Source of the DNA: a virus
Virus record (IMG/VR): IMGVR_UViG_3300046665_000283
Location: 1 to 21,096 of that record
Length of the DNA stretch: 21,096 bases
Strand: one strand, 5' to 3'
A model generated the notes under the pieces. It was not told the DNA's origin and did not search any database. It saw only the letters and a list, made by a program, of their open reading frames with translations. Each line of letters starts with the position of its first letter. Position 1 is the first letter of the stretch. This document shows positions 1 to 7,849 of the stretch, piece by piece. Made by a program: the position numbers and the translations under genes.

Positions 1-232
1 TGTTCTGGCCGGCGTCGACGACTTGTGAGCCGTTCTGCGCGCGGTCCTGCACCATCTGCATGCCCTGCGTCTGCATCCCGTTCATGCCGGCGGTGCGCTG
101 CCCCTGATACACAGGCATGTTCTGGCCCGACAGCATGGCGCCGCGCGACAGCAGATCCTGAGAATACGGCTGCGCCCATGCGGGCAGTTCGGTGGTGGTA
201 GTGGTGTGATCGGGTGCGCTTGAGCCGCCCAT
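1..232 (-). CDS. Virion-associated protein, N-terminal part (gene runs off the left edge)
   Basis: An open frame begins at the ATG at 232 and stays open for 77 codons to the window edge, so only the N-terminus is seen. The start is supported by a GGGAG ribosome site a few bases upstream. The protein begins MGGSSAPDHTTTTTELPAW and continues as a Gln/Met/Gly-rich stretch (SGQNMPVYQGQRTAG, then several MQ and GMQ steps). Proteins starting with a short Thr-rich tail followed by a LPxWxQPYxxxLL motif and a YxGQR motif are common at this place in short-tailed phages, just after the nozzle genes and before ejection proteins. I infer a structural or internal virion protein. It lies a few bases after the GNAT-like gene, whose TAG stop overlaps the ribosome-site region, so the two are probably cotranscribed. 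Confidence 0.7.
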   Translation of the reverse strand, partial: MGGSSAPDHTTTTTELPAWAQPYSQDLLSRGAMLSGQNMPVYQGQRTAGMNGMQTQGMQMVQDRAQNGSQVVDAGQN

Positions 233-242
233 GATGGACTCC

Positions 243-659
243 CTATAGTGTCAATTCGTAGGTGGTTTGCACCGGTTTAAAGCCGATGCGCGGCGCCGCT
301 TTTCCCCATTCGGGCCGGGCCGAACTAAAGCCAATCGACTGCGCGCCCGCCTGTTTCGCTAATTCCTTGATTTTAGGCAAGTATATCCTCATTGCTGATT
401 GCTTTCCAGAACAATAAGCCGCCCAGATGTCGAGCCGCTTGCCGTGGAACGTGGGAACCAGTTTCAGCACCACGAAGCCCAGGTAATCGCCATGCTCGTC
501 TTCCAGCAGGAACAGCGCGGCGCCACCGGTCTTGATCGCCATGTAGACGTCTTCGGGTAGCCAGTCGTCGGAGGTCGCCCGCTTGACGACCATCAGGCCG
601 GCGCGTACGCGTTCCCATTCAAAGGCAATTTCTGCAGGCGGAATCGGTCGCAGGTTCAT
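243..659 (-). CDS. GNAT-like acetyltransferase-fold phage protein
   Basis: This is a 138-residue protein starting at the ATG at 659, whose first base overlaps the stop of the preceding gene (TGATG), so translational coupling is likely. A frame continues upstream, but the coupled start MNLRPIPPAEI is more natural. The central part has the look of a GNAT fold: an acidic first helix (EIAFEWERVRAGL), a beta strand with a bulge (GAALFLLEDEHGDYLGFVVLKL), a short segment resembling the acetyl-CoA-binding region (CSGKQSAMRIYLPKIKELAKQAG), and a final GFSSARPEWGKAAPRIGFK segment typical of the C-terminal GNAT strand and helix. The classic Q/RxxGxG/A loop is not clear, so CoA binding is uncertain. Such genes recur among the tail genes of short-tailed phages, and their substrate is unknown. 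Confidence 0.6.
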   Translation of the reverse strand: MNLRPIPPAEIAFEWERVRAGLMVVKRATSDDWLPEDVYMAIKTGGAALFLLEDEHGDYLGFVVLKLVPTFHGKRLDIWAAYCSGKQSAMRIYLPKIKELAKQAGAQSIGFSSARPEWGKAAPRIGFKPVQTTYELTL

Positions 660-961
660 CAGTTCCCCGTCAGCACACGGCACGGCACGAAGCCGCTAGG
701 CAGATACGTCCAGCCCAGCAGAATCCACTTGCTGCCGGCGCTGCCCTGCTCGGTTGGTGCGCTGTTCTTCACGAAGTCGCCCACCGCATAGGAGCCGGTC
801 GTCGGCACGTTCGGCGCCGCGTTGACGCTGCCGGCCAGTCGGCCCTCGGCCAGCGCGTTGACCAGTGCAGCGTTCTCGCGTTGCAGCTCGGCCAGGCGGC
901 GCAGCAGCGATGCCGTGTCGCCGTTCTGCGGCAGGCGTGCGTCGGTATTGAGCCGGTTCAT
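659..961 (-). CDS. Small coiled-coil structural protein
   Basis: This 100-residue protein overlaps the stop of the nozzle-like gene by ATGA. Residues 18-42 form a leucine-rich amphipathic helix (SLLRRLAELQRENAALVNALA) that probably makes a short coiled coil. The C-terminal half (GSYAVGDFVKNSAPTEQG followed by SKWILLGW) resembles the small beta domain often found at the ends of phage fibre and spike proteins. I infer a minor tail component that trimerises through the helix. No enzymatic motif is visible. It sits between the nozzle-like and GNAT-like genes in a run of overlapping genes, which supports a virion role. Confidence 0.65.
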   Translation of the reverse strand: MNRLNTDARLPQNGDTASLLRRLAELQRENAALVNALAEGRLAGSVNAAPNVPTTGSYAVGDFVKNSAPTEQGSAGSKWILLGWTYLPSGFVPCRVLTGN

Positions 962-2409
962 TGGTCGCCATCCGGTACGAGCGCAGGCGTCAGCCCGACA
1001 ATCTCAAAATCCCCGGTGCAGTCAATGCGAAGCCGATGCCAGCGCCCTGATGCCAGCGGCTCGAAACGGTTACCATCGAGCGTGCAGGTCGACCGCTGAT
1101 CTAGTGCGCCGCCTGACACATCGCGCGTGCTGTGCGTCATGCTGGCGTTTGCCGGCGGTAGCGTGAAGCGCGGCGTCACGCGGGTCAACGTGGTAAATTG
1201 GTCATCGTCGCCCAAGTCGCCAGTCGTCAGCGAAGCCGCCGCACATGGCCCGATGATCTGCTTGATTTTGTTGTCGACGCCGAACACGGCCATCACAGCC
1301 GCCGAGGTGTCGAACACCGGCGAATCGAACGGTATGTCAGGGATCGCATCGAACGTGACCGCCGCGCCCGGAGGCCAGTTGTCGTAGGTCGTGTCCGGCT
1401 TCTGGTACAGCAGCACGGATTGAATGTTCAGCGTCACATGGCCCCAGCGCCCGTTATTCAGGTTGTAGACGATGGCGTGCGACAGCGCCCCGCCCGTGCC
1501 ATTGGCGGGATAGAACCACCACGCGACGTTCTGGTACTGGTCGAAGTACGCGCGAATGTTCTGCCGGTAGGTGCTGTCCGAGTGCGCAAAGAACCACTGT
1601 TTGACCGGTGCGCCGATAGGCTTAGGGACAGTCCCATCGAACATCCAGAAGTCGTCGCGCCCGATGAACAGGTGCGCCGTTCCGGTGTCGATCACGGCTT
1701 CCTGGCAGATGGCGCCGGCATTCGCGGCAATGAGATCGAACGCCCACACGACCGGTGGACCAACATAGCGCCCCAGGTACGTGCTGCGCTCCTTGTACAC
1801 GGCCACGTCCTTGCCGAGTCGCTTGGCCGCGCGTATTTCTCCCGGCGTGTCGAGCAGGTAGCCGAATGCCGCCTGGTTCGTTGCCGCCGGCGTCCACGTC
1901 GCGTAATCGTACAGGCCGGAGCACGCCCAGGCATCCGGACGATCACCGCCGACATAGGTATCGTTCAGCCCGAACGCGAGGATGAAGCCGGAAGCGGTTT
2001 CGATGATGCGCGCGTGCGGCGCCTGCGCAATGTCCGCAAACGTGGTGCCGGTCGATACCTGGATCTGCTCGGTCTGGTTGCACGCGAGGGACACGTTGCC
2101 GAACTGCGCAAAGCGCCAGCGGTTTTCCGACGACCCGGTATAGCCCCCGGCGCGCGACTGGTCGACAAAGCTGGTGCCGGTCAACTCCAGCAATTGCGTC
2201 TGCGTGCCGGCAAACACCCTGCGCGCATTGTTCAGCAGGGACAACACTGCAGCGCCCCGGCAGGCGCTTGGTAACGCATCGGCTCCGGCATCGACCGGCG
2301 TCGGCGCCCCCGCCATGCCCTTCAAGGTCGGGATCAGGTTGTCGCACTCGGCAATCACGCCCGGCGCGGTCGGGTCGAGATCGGGAGAGAATCCGGTCAG
2401 CGGGATCAT
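958..2409 (-). CDS. Tail nozzle or hub protein (P22 gp10-like, beta-propeller type)
   Basis: This 483-residue protein is encoded directly after the adaptor gene, with an ATGA overlap. It begins MIPLTGFSPDLDPTAPGVI, a pattern typical of short-tail nozzle proteins, whose N-terminus runs GF-x-PD-x-DPTxPG followed by DxxNxIPTxxG. The rest is beta-rich with repeated aromatic strands: SENRWRFAQFGN, ETASGFILAFG, AYFDQYQNVAWWFYP and HAIVYNLNNGRWGHV. The YNLNNGRW type of motif recurs in the P22 gp10 tail-accessory family. In such phages the protein closes the channel below the portal and adaptor. The call rests on motif style and gene order, not on alignment. No transmembrane or catalytic motif was seen. 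Confidence 0.65.
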   Translation of the reverse strand: MIPLTGFSPDLDPTAPGVIAECDNLIPTLKGMAGAPTPVDAGADALPSACRGAAVLSLLNNARRVFAGTQTQLLELTGTSFVDQSRAGGYTGSSENRWRFAQFGNVSLACNQTEQIQVSTGTTFADIAQAPHARIIETASGFILAFGLNDTYVGGDRPDAWACSGLYDYATWTPAATNQAAFGYLLDTPGEIRAAKRLGKDVAVYKERSTYLGRYVGPPVVWAFDLIAANAGAICQEAVIDTGTAHLFIGRDDFWMFDGTVPKPIGAPVKQWFFAHSDSTYRQNIRAYFDQYQNVAWWFYPANGTGGALSHAIVYNLNNGRWGHVTLNIQSVLLYQKPDTTYDNWPPGAAVTFDAIPDIPFDSPVFDTSAAVMAVFGVDNKIKQIIGPCAAASLTTGDLGDDDQFTTLTRVTPRFTLPPANASMTHSTRDVSGGALDQRSTCTLDGNRFEPLASGRWHRLRIDCTGDFEIVGLTPALVPDGDQ

Positions 2410-3059
2410 CGGCTGTTCCCAATCGTCAGCGTCGAGCCGCTAAAGCGTTCCACCTGATCGGCGTACAGCAACGCATTGATGGCAGCGGCATACTGGCGCG
2501 CAGCAGAGATCGCGTGCACGTCATCGCGGACATGCTGGTACGCTTCGATCAGGACCGAATACAGATACACCTGCGGCGCATTTTGCAACAGCCAGTTGGT
2601 GTCGTTGTCGCCGGCCAGCGGCATGAAGCGGCGATAGTAGGACAGGGTGAACTGCTTCGGCTGTCCGCCCTCGACCTGCACCACGCCATCGGCAATCGTG
2701 TAGTAGCGCGGTGAGCCACCGCCCGGCAGCAGGTTGGAAAACTCTTGCGGCGTCAGGTAGGCCAGAGAAGGCGAAGCGCCCGAGCCATCCGGCACGGTGA
2801 CGCGCTCGACCGACAGGAATCCATCGGGCAGCGACGACAGGGACGCGGTTTCAGCAGCCAGCATCGGGCGGATGCGTAGCGGGTCCACCGACACGTCGAG
2901 GTCGCGGAAACCGTTGTAGATGCGCGCCTCGCCATAGGTGATGAACTCGCCCAGCATGTTGGACAGCGAATTGCGCCCCAGCCGGTTGGCAATCGACTGC
3001 TTTAGGGTCGAGAGCGTAAAACCTACTGGAGCGGCAGACTGATTAACAATGATTGGCAT
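2406..3059 (-). CDS. Head-to-tail adaptor protein (gp4/gp11-like)
   Basis: This is a 217-residue, mostly helical protein. Its N-terminal part resembles short-tail adaptors (TLSTLKQSIANRLGR and then an ITYGEARIYNGFRDLD helix), a middle beta segment follows (LPDGFLSVERVTVPDG and FTLSYYRRFMPL), and the C-terminal helix is LYSVLIEAYQHVRDD. The GEARIYN plus LSYYRR arrangement is one I associate with phage adaptors that bind the portal ring from below. The stop overlaps the nozzle start (CGATGATC), so the two are coupled. It follows the tail spike gene after only a few bases. The product is likely a dodecameric ring, inferred from the family. The start at 3059 has no strong ribosome site. Confidence 0.6.
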   Translation of the reverse strand: MPIIVNQSAAPVGFTLSTLKQSIANRLGRNSLSNMLGEFITYGEARIYNGFRDLDVSVDPLRIRPMLAAETASLSSLPDGFLSVERVTVPDGSGASPSLAYLTPQEFSNLLPGGGSPRYYTIADGVVQVEGGQPKQFTLSYYRRFMPLAGDNDTNWLLQNAPQVYLYSVLIEAYQHVRDDVHAISAARQYAAAINALLYADQVERFSGSTLTIGNSR

Positions 3060-3062
3060 GGA

Positions 3063-4763
3063 TTAAGCTGGCTCAAAGATTTCGTAAGCAACCGTCGAAG
3101 TGTCCGATGCGCTGCCGCTGGTGATCGTGAAACTGGTGCCGGCCACGCGCGCCGATACCCGCAGGAAGCCTGGCGTGCCGCCATCCGATTGCGACGTGAG
3201 GAAGATCCGGCTGTTGGCCGTCACCGACGTATTTGCCACCGTCACGGTGCCGCCCACCAGCGTTGCAGTACCCTGCTTTGCGTTGCTTCCCTCCTTGACC
3301 CGCAGGCCGGCGCCCACGCGCATTACCAGCGCATTACCGGACGCATCCAGCGACAGCGTGTCGGCCATCGCATCGGATGCGCGGGCGCGGAACGTGATCG
3401 TGCTGCCGGTCAGGTTGGAATTGGTTGGGGCGACGACAATTTCAGCGGTATTCTTGAGGCTGTTGATGGTGTCCCGGCCACGCGCCACCATCGTGATCGT
3501 TTTTGTCGTCACGCCGGCGGTGCTGGCGTTTTCCATCACCAGCGCATTCAGGCCGGTCGAAGAGTCGGCCTTGAACGTGCCGCCGGCGCCGAAGATCGCG
3601 CCATACGCGTCGACGTGGAACAGGGTTGTCGAGTTCACGCCATCCACGCCACGGATCAGGTAACCCGATGGCGACGTATCGGTGAACCGCTGTAGCATCA
3701 GGGTTTCGCCGCCGTTGACAAGCTGCTTGAACGACGCTGCCGCGCTCGGCTGCGCCGATGGATCGCCAACGATAACACCCTGCGTGAGTCCGCTGGTGTT
3801 GCGTACCTTGATGCCGGTAATCGCCTGCATGATGTCGACGCCGACATTCCAGCGGGTCGCATCGGTGCGGATCAGTTCAATGCCGACATCGGGATTGGCC
3901 GAGCCTACGCCATTGATGCTCAAACCCTTGACCAGCGCCGCATCGGAAAAGCAGTCCACGTCCAGCTCGATGCCCTGGTAGGTGCCGCCCGCGCCAGCCG
4001 CCGCGTTGATGAGCGCATTGATCGCCCACACGTTCGCGCCCGCATTCGCGTTCGATCCCTGCGCGCCGGCATACAGTGCCACGCTCTGCCCCACCACATC
4101 GGCGGGCTGGATCATTTCGGCCTGAAACGCTGCTACACCGCCATTGCTCAGTGTGTAGGGAATCCGCGACTGCGACTGGATATACGGGCCGACCGCGATC
4201 TGTCCGCCGTTGGTACGCATCGACGGGAATTTGTTCTGGCCGGTGCCGGCGCCCGTAAAGGTTGCCGCCGTGCTGATATCCCAATGAATCGATTTGGCGC
4301 CAGGAGCCGGCGTGGTCGCCAGCACATAGGACTTGGCTGGCACAAGGATTTTACCGCCCAGCGCCGGCAGCGCATCGATGGCGCGCTGGAAGGACAGCGA
4401 ATCGTCAGGATCGCCCGCAGCCAGGTAATCGGCCACGCTGATGGATTCTTGCAGCTTGTCGAAGGCGCCGCGCTTGATGGCGCCGGCGCCGGTCTGGCGG
4501 TATTCGTTCGGATCGAACAGCGTCACATCGTTGTAGTTGATCGGCGTGATGCCGGTGCCGTTGACGGCGAAGCTGTAATGCCCGTTGGCCGCGTAAAACG
4601 CAAAGCGCCCGTTCTGGTCGGTCAGCACGAAGGCCACGGCAGGACCGCCATCGGCGGCATAGATCGTGGCCGGCTGGCCGTCCGGGTAGGTGATGACGGT
4701 AATCGTGGCGCCATTGATCGCCTTGCCACTCTTGTCGAGTACGACGTCAGAATACTTTTGCAT
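3063..4763 (-). CDS. Tail spike or fibre with beta-helix domain
   Basis: The protein is 566 residues. Residues 1-80 look like a CarboxypepD-reg or Ig-like domain (DVVLDKSGKAINGATITVIT, then DQNGRFAFYAANGHYSF), a known virion-anchoring head of tail spikes. Residues 105-160 carry a pectate-lyase-type start (SLSFQRAIDALPALGGKILV), which begins the right-handed beta-helix of many depolymerase spikes. The middle is rich in Gly, Asn and Thr. The last 70 residues (GTATLVGGTVTVANTSVTAN, then SRIFLT and FTITSG) match the beta-rich trimerising end common in phage spikes. The enzymatic substrate cannot be read from sequence. The start overlaps the previous stop as TGATG, with a GAAGGG ribosome site. It is unusual to find the receptor-binding gene between the capsid and the adaptor genes. 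Confidence 0.8.
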   Translation of the reverse strand: MQKYSDVVLDKSGKAINGATITVITYPDGQPATIYAADGGPAVAFVLTDQNGRFAFYAANGHYSFAVNGTGITPINYNDVTLFDPNEYRQTGAGAIKRGAFDKLQESISVADYLAAGDPDDSLSFQRAIDALPALGGKILVPAKSYVLATTPAPGAKSIHWDISTAATFTGAGTGQNKFPSMRTNGGQIAVGPYIQSQSRIPYTLSNGGVAAFQAEMIQPADVVGQSVALYAGAQGSNANAGANVWAINALINAAAGAGGTYQGIELDVDCFSDAALVKGLSINGVGSANPDVGIELIRTDATRWNVGVDIMQAITGIKVRNTSGLTQGVIVGDPSAQPSAAASFKQLVNGGETLMLQRFTDTSPSGYLIRGVDGVNSTTLFHVDAYGAIFGAGGTFKADSSTGLNALVMENASTAGVTTKTITMVARGRDTINSLKNTAEIVVAPTNSNLTGSTITFRARASDAMADTLSLDASGNALVMRVGAGLRVKEGSNAKQGTATLVGGTVTVANTSVTANSRIFLTSQSDGGTPGFLRVSARVAGTSFTITSGSASDTSTVAYEIFEPA

Positions 4764-5071
4764 CAGATGCGCCCTTCATATACGCGGCACGCCGCATGCT
4801 CGGAGAGGAATTCGTCCAGCTTCTTGTCGTCCGCGCTGATGATCTCCCAGCCGACACCGTACTTGCGCATCCCCCAGCTTTGCAGCAGATCCAGCGGGAT
4901 CGATGCGGCAAAGTGGTCGCCGTCATGAGTCTTGGTCATGCCGTGGCGGCGCAGTTCCTCGTTGCGCGCGAGGGCGCCGGAAACGTCGGTGGATTGGCAG
5001 ATCACGCCGGAGCCGTCGCCGTGCTCGGTCATGGTCAACTGGCTGTTGGCGGTGGCGTCGAGAATACGCAT
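4763..5071 (-). CDS. Small conserved-looking head-module protein
   Basis: This 102-residue protein of mixed composition (HGDGSGVICQSTDVSG, then MTKTHDGDHFAAS and ISADDKKLDEFLSEHAA) has no motif I recognise. It starts with an AGGAG ribosome site four bases before the ATG. It lies between the major capsid gene, from which it is separated by a terminator-like hairpin, and the tail spike, with which it overlaps by one base. It could be a head-completion or decoration protein, but that is inferred from position only. Confidence 0.6.
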   Translation of the reverse strand: MRILDATANSQLTMTEHGDGSGVICQSTDVSGALARNEELRRHGMTKTHDGDHFAASIPLDLLQSWGMRKYGVGWEIISADDKKLDEFLSEHAACRVYEGRI

Positions 5072-5091
5072 GGCGCTCCTGTGGAATTCGG

Positions 5092-5117
5092 AAAGGGGCC
5101 AGCTTGTGGCCGGCCCC
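5092..5117 (-). terminator. Hairpin with short T run after the major capsid gene
   Basis: On the minus strand, a nine-pair stem with one G-T wobble (GGGGCCGGC paired with GCTGGCCCC) closes a five-base loop and is followed by TTTCC. It lies about 25 bases past the capsid stop. The T run is short, so it probably terminates only partly, which would give capsid mRNA in excess over the downstream tail genes. Confidence 0.55.
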
Positions 5118-5143
5118 TGTTACTGCGGTGCTACGCTGTCAGA

Positions 5144-6085
5144 TCACGACAGATCGAGGATGGCGCCGTGCGCGCGGGTATTCTTGTTGATGAGGGTCCA
5201 CTCGGCGTTCACCAGCACGTTCTGGGTGTCGCCAATCTTTGCCAGCGGCTGGTCCTTCATGTTGCGCAGCATGCCCAGAGCCAGGAACTCGGGGTTGATG
5301 ATGGCGACTTCGCGCTGACGCATGTGGCGCGCGTTGACGGTCTTCACGCGACCGAACGGGCCGATGTAGACTTCCAAGGTGGCGGTGAGGGTCTTGTCTT
5401 CGGCCTTGTCGAAGCGGGTCGTGCCAGCCAGGAACGAGTCGAACACGGTACGCTGCGACGACGGCAGCAGCGCGTAGACCTGCGACAGGTCGGCGCCGTT
5501 GTCGAACATGTTCTGCATGACGGTCTTCATCAGCGCCTCGGTGAAGGCGCGCTGAGTACCATCGGTGGCAGCGGTGTTGGTGGTCGGAGCCGCAGCCACG
5601 CCGCCAGTGCCGAGCGACACGTTCGAATCCATGAAGCCGAACAGGCCGCGCGCCTGCGGAGCCACGCCAGCCGAGGCAGCGATGGAAGTGGTGTTTTGCA
5701 GCGCGCCGAACTCGATGTCCTTCTTGAGTTCGACCATCTTCTTGGCGAGCTGGTAGCCATACTCGGACTTGCCGCCGGCCTTCTCGACCACTTCCTGGGT
5801 GCCGGTCACGCCGAAGGTTTTCTCGGAGATCTGGGTACGGTTGTTCAGGCGGGTGGTCGGGGTAACGGCGTTGATGGTCGACTGGTTGCCCTGCTCGACC
5901 TTGTTGGCGGCAGCGGCTGCGTAGGTGTCGGTATTCCATTCCACGAACACGCCATCGACTTTTTCTTTGCCGATCAGCTTGACGAACGGGGTTTCCGAAA
6001 CGCTGACGTTCCAGATGTTGTTCATCAGTTGCTCGCGGTTGCGGGTGCTGTTGAACGAAGCGAAAGTGTTAGCGACTTGAGCCAT
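5144..6085 (-). CDS. Major capsid protein (SU10/DUF5309 family, HK97 fold)
   Basis: This 313-residue protein is the most recognisable structural gene here. It starts MAQVANTFASFNSTRNREQL, with an AAGGA ribosome site. Hallmarks of the SU10-type major head protein are visible: an N-terminal MNNIWNVSVSETPFVKLIGK segment, then the VEWNTDTY strand, then TRLNNRTQISEKTFGVTGTQ, in which the capsid E-loop and spine helix begin. The spine continues as GGKSEYGYQLAKKMVELKKDIE. Near the C-terminus, the segments LEVYIGPFGRVKTVNARHM and VAIINPEFLALGML are typical of the P-domain and A-domain end. The protein assembles with the scaffold encoded just upstream into an icosahedral shell. A downstream hairpin (5092-5117) could help set its high level of expression. 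Confidence 0.9.
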   Translation of the reverse strand: MAQVANTFASFNSTRNREQLMNNIWNVSVSETPFVKLIGKEKVDGVFVEWNTDTYAAAAANKVEQGNQSTINAVTPTTRLNNRTQISEKTFGVTGTQEVVEKAGGKSEYGYQLAKKMVELKKDIEFGALQNTTSIAASAGVAPQARGLFGFMDSNVSLGTGGVAAAPTTNTAATDGTQRAFTEALMKTVMQNMFDNGADLSQVYALLPSSQRTVFDSFLAGTTRFDKAEDKTLTATLEVYIGPFGRVKTVNARHMRQREVAIINPEFLALGMLRNMKDQPLAKIGDTQNVLVNAEWTLINKNTRAHGAILDLS

Positions 6086-6098
6086 GATCTATCCTTGT

Positions 6099-7052
6099 TT
6101 AGAGAGAAGCGCCCAGCAGCGCGGCAAAGTCTTTGACTGAGCCAGTCTGCGCGAGGCGGTTTTTCAGTTTTTCGGTACGTTGCTCGGCCACGGGTTTCGC
6201 GGCAGGAGCAGGTTTCGCGGCCTTGGTCGGCAATGCCGATACCTTCTTGACCGCCTGTTTCGTTTCTGCTTGCGTCTTGTCGTAGGCGCTGGCCTTGTAC
6301 AGGGCTTCCATCACGCGCTTGTCGGCAATCGCTGCCAACTCCTGCGCATTGAAGCCGAGTTTCAGGCCGAAGTCTTTCATCTGCTCCAGGTGCTGCTTGC
6401 CGAAGCCAGGAACCACAGTCGCCATGTGCGCGGCTGCTTCCTTGGTCTGCGTGGCAAACGTTTCCTGTTGCTTGGCCGTTAGCTGCTGCTGCTTCTGGCC
6501 GATCTGGTTTACCACATCGCCACGGCGCGCGCGCAGATCGTTGAACTCGGCCAGGTGCGTGCTGTACGAGAGCGGATCTTCTGCCCTCAGTCGCTGCCAG
6601 TCCACGTTCTGATACTGCTGCAAGGTGGCGTCGATCTGGTGCAGTTGGCCGAGTTCCCTCGACATCTGCGTGACCGATTCCATCTGCGCCTTGACGAATT
6701 CCGCCTGATCCTGCTTTTCGCGGGCGAGGTTCTGTGCCTTCTGCGTGTAGTCCTGCTGGCGCAGGTAGCCGGCCTTTACCTCGTCCTTGGTCAGCGCGAC
6801 TTTCTCGCCGTCGATTTCCAGCTCGATCACATCTTTGGACGAGTCCGTTTCCGGTTGTTCGTCCTGCGCTTCGTCTTCCCCTTCGCTTTCCTCTTGCGAT
6901 TCCTGCTCGGGTTCGTCCTGCGCGGTGTCCTCGCTGTTTTCCTGGTCGTCGTCGGCGCTTTGCGAGTCCGTTTCCGGTTGTTCGTTATCGCCTTCTCCGC
7001 CCAGCATCGATGCGAAACTGTCGGTGGTCAGTGCTTCAGTGGTGTCACTCAA
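6099..7052 (-). CDS. Capsid scaffold protein
   Basis: The gene is best started at the TTG at 7052. A GGAGA ribosome site lies just upstream, and the resulting protein (317 residues, MSDTTEALTTDSFASMLGGE) begins like other scaffolds. The open frame continues upstream to 7112, but no ribosome site fits there. The N-terminal third is very acidic and Glu/Asp/Gln-rich, roughly residues 15-80. A beta segment follows (DVIELEIDGEKVALTKDEVK), then GYLRQQDYTQKAQNLAREKQ, which is a signature of many phage scaffold proteins. The rest is a long helical coiled coil, and the C-terminus is Lys/Ala/Pro-rich and ends with a basic helix that could bind the capsid protein. It directly precedes the major capsid gene. 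I recognise no protease in the window. Confidence 0.85.
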   Translation of the reverse strand: MSDTTEALTTDSFASMLGGEGDNEQPETDSQSADDDQENSEDTAQDEPEQESQEESEGEDEAQDEQPETDSSKDVIELEIDGEKVALTKDEVKAGYLRQQDYTQKAQNLAREKQDQAEFVKAQMESVTQMSRELGQLHQIDATLQQYQNVDWQRLRAEDPLSYSTHLAEFNDLRARRGDVVNQIGQKQQQLTAKQQETFATQTKEAAAHMATVVPGFGKQHLEQMKDFGLKLGFNAQELAAIADKRVMEALYKASAYDKTQAETKQAVKKVSALPTKAAKPAPAAKPVAEQRTEKLKNRLAQTGSVKDFAALLGASL

Positions 7053-7144
7053 TTCAATTCTCCGTTGAGGTGTGAATCCGAAAACATGGTTGTTCCTAGA
7101 CTCATCGGGCAACGATCAAAGGCTCGTTACCAGCCCAATATGCT

Positions 7145-7540
7145 TTACAGCGTCGAGCCGTCAGCGATCAAGGCTTCGATCTTGTCGCCCTTGACCAGCC
7201 GGATGCCGGCATACTTGCCTTCATGGATGCCACCGTCGACCGCTTCCGGGTGAGTGATGCGGCACACGGCCAGCGGCTGCGCCTGTTCTTCGATGCGGGC
7301 AGCGAATGCCGCCAGCGACTCGATAGGCTCAGGCTCTTGGATTGGTTTCGCTGGCTCAGGCTCGGCAATCTCCTCGGCGATAGGCGCAACGGGCGCCAGT
7401 TCAGGCTCGGGGAATTGTTCGGCACCGGGAGCAACGTGCTCGTTATCCTGAGGCGGCTGCGGCTCGATTGCCGGCATGATTTGGGCTTCCACTTGCGGCG
7501 CTACTTGCGGCAGTTGTTGAATCTTCTTTGGCCTAGCCAT
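7145..7540 (-). CDS. Pro/Glu-rich small protein of the head module
   Basis: This 131-residue protein has a basic start (MARPKKIQQLP) and a long Pro/Glu/Ala-rich low-complexity stretch at about residues 20-75. Its folded C-terminal piece (CRITHPEAVDGGIHEGKYAG, then IRLVKGDKIEALIADGSTL) resembles a small beta domain. I do not recognise a family. It sits between two head-module genes just before the scaffold, and overlaps the preceding gene by a few bases. A minor virion or assembly role is inferred from position only. Confidence 0.6.
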   Translation of the reverse strand: MARPKKIQQLPQVAPQVEAQIMPAIEPQPPQDNEHVAPGAEQFPEPELAPVAPIAEEIAEPEPAKPIQEPEPIESLAAFAARIEEQAQPLAVCRITHPEAVDGGIHEGKYAGIRLVKGDKIEALIADGSTL

Positions 7541-7841
7541 AGATGCGTTCCCTCATTGCGTTATGCCGAACCTGCATGTGCTCGGCGTTCAGTAATTCAT
7601 TCTTTGCCACCGACCCACCCGCAATCGTGACCTCGAACACCGCGCGGAACTGTTTGGCAGCCCACAGCAGGCGCTTGAGTTCTTCCGCTTGCACGCGGTT
7701 CTCGACGCCGAGCGCGACCCATTGCTCGATCACGGTCTGCTCGATGGTGTCCAGTGCGCTTGAGATCAGCGGGTTCTCTAGCACCATGCGCGCCGCGTCC
7801 GCAGCGGCCATTGCCTGTATTTGTTGGGGTGTCGGTTCCAT
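7533..7841 (-). CDS. Small helical protein of the head module
   Basis: This 102-residue protein is mainly helical by composition (QQIQAMAAADAARMVLE, then IEQTVIEQWVALGVENRV and ELKRLLWAAKQFRAVFE). No catalytic or metal motif is seen. It lies between the LamG-repeat gene and the Pro/Glu-rich gene, close enough to both to be cotranscribed. I do not recognise a family. It is kept as a gene because it is tightly packed in the late operon. Confidence 0.6.
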   Translation of the reverse strand: MEPTPQQIQAMAAADAARMVLENPLISSALDTIEQTVIEQWVALGVENRVQAEELKRLLWAAKQFRAVFEVTIAGGSVAKNELLNAEHMQVRHNAMRERIYG

Positions 7842-7849
7842 AACTCGTA

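Noticed and set aside
239-254. Minus-strand CACTATAGGGAG that matches the core of the T7 RNA polymerase promoter
   Set aside because: Only the 3-prime half matches; the upstream specificity part is unlike T7. The bases are also explained by the TAG stop of one gene and the GGGAG ribosome site of the next, no other copy was found, and no phage RNA polymerase is visible.
1198-2274. Long plus-strand open frames opposite the nozzle-like gene, and similar ones opposite TerL, portal and the scaffold
   Set aside because: Shadow frames caused by high GC and the codon use of the real minus-strand genes; they lack ribosome sites and give Arg/Ala-rich proteins.
6099-7112. Scaffold start at 7112
   Set aside because: The frame is open there, but the GGAGA site and the typical scaffold N-terminus support the TTG at 7052.
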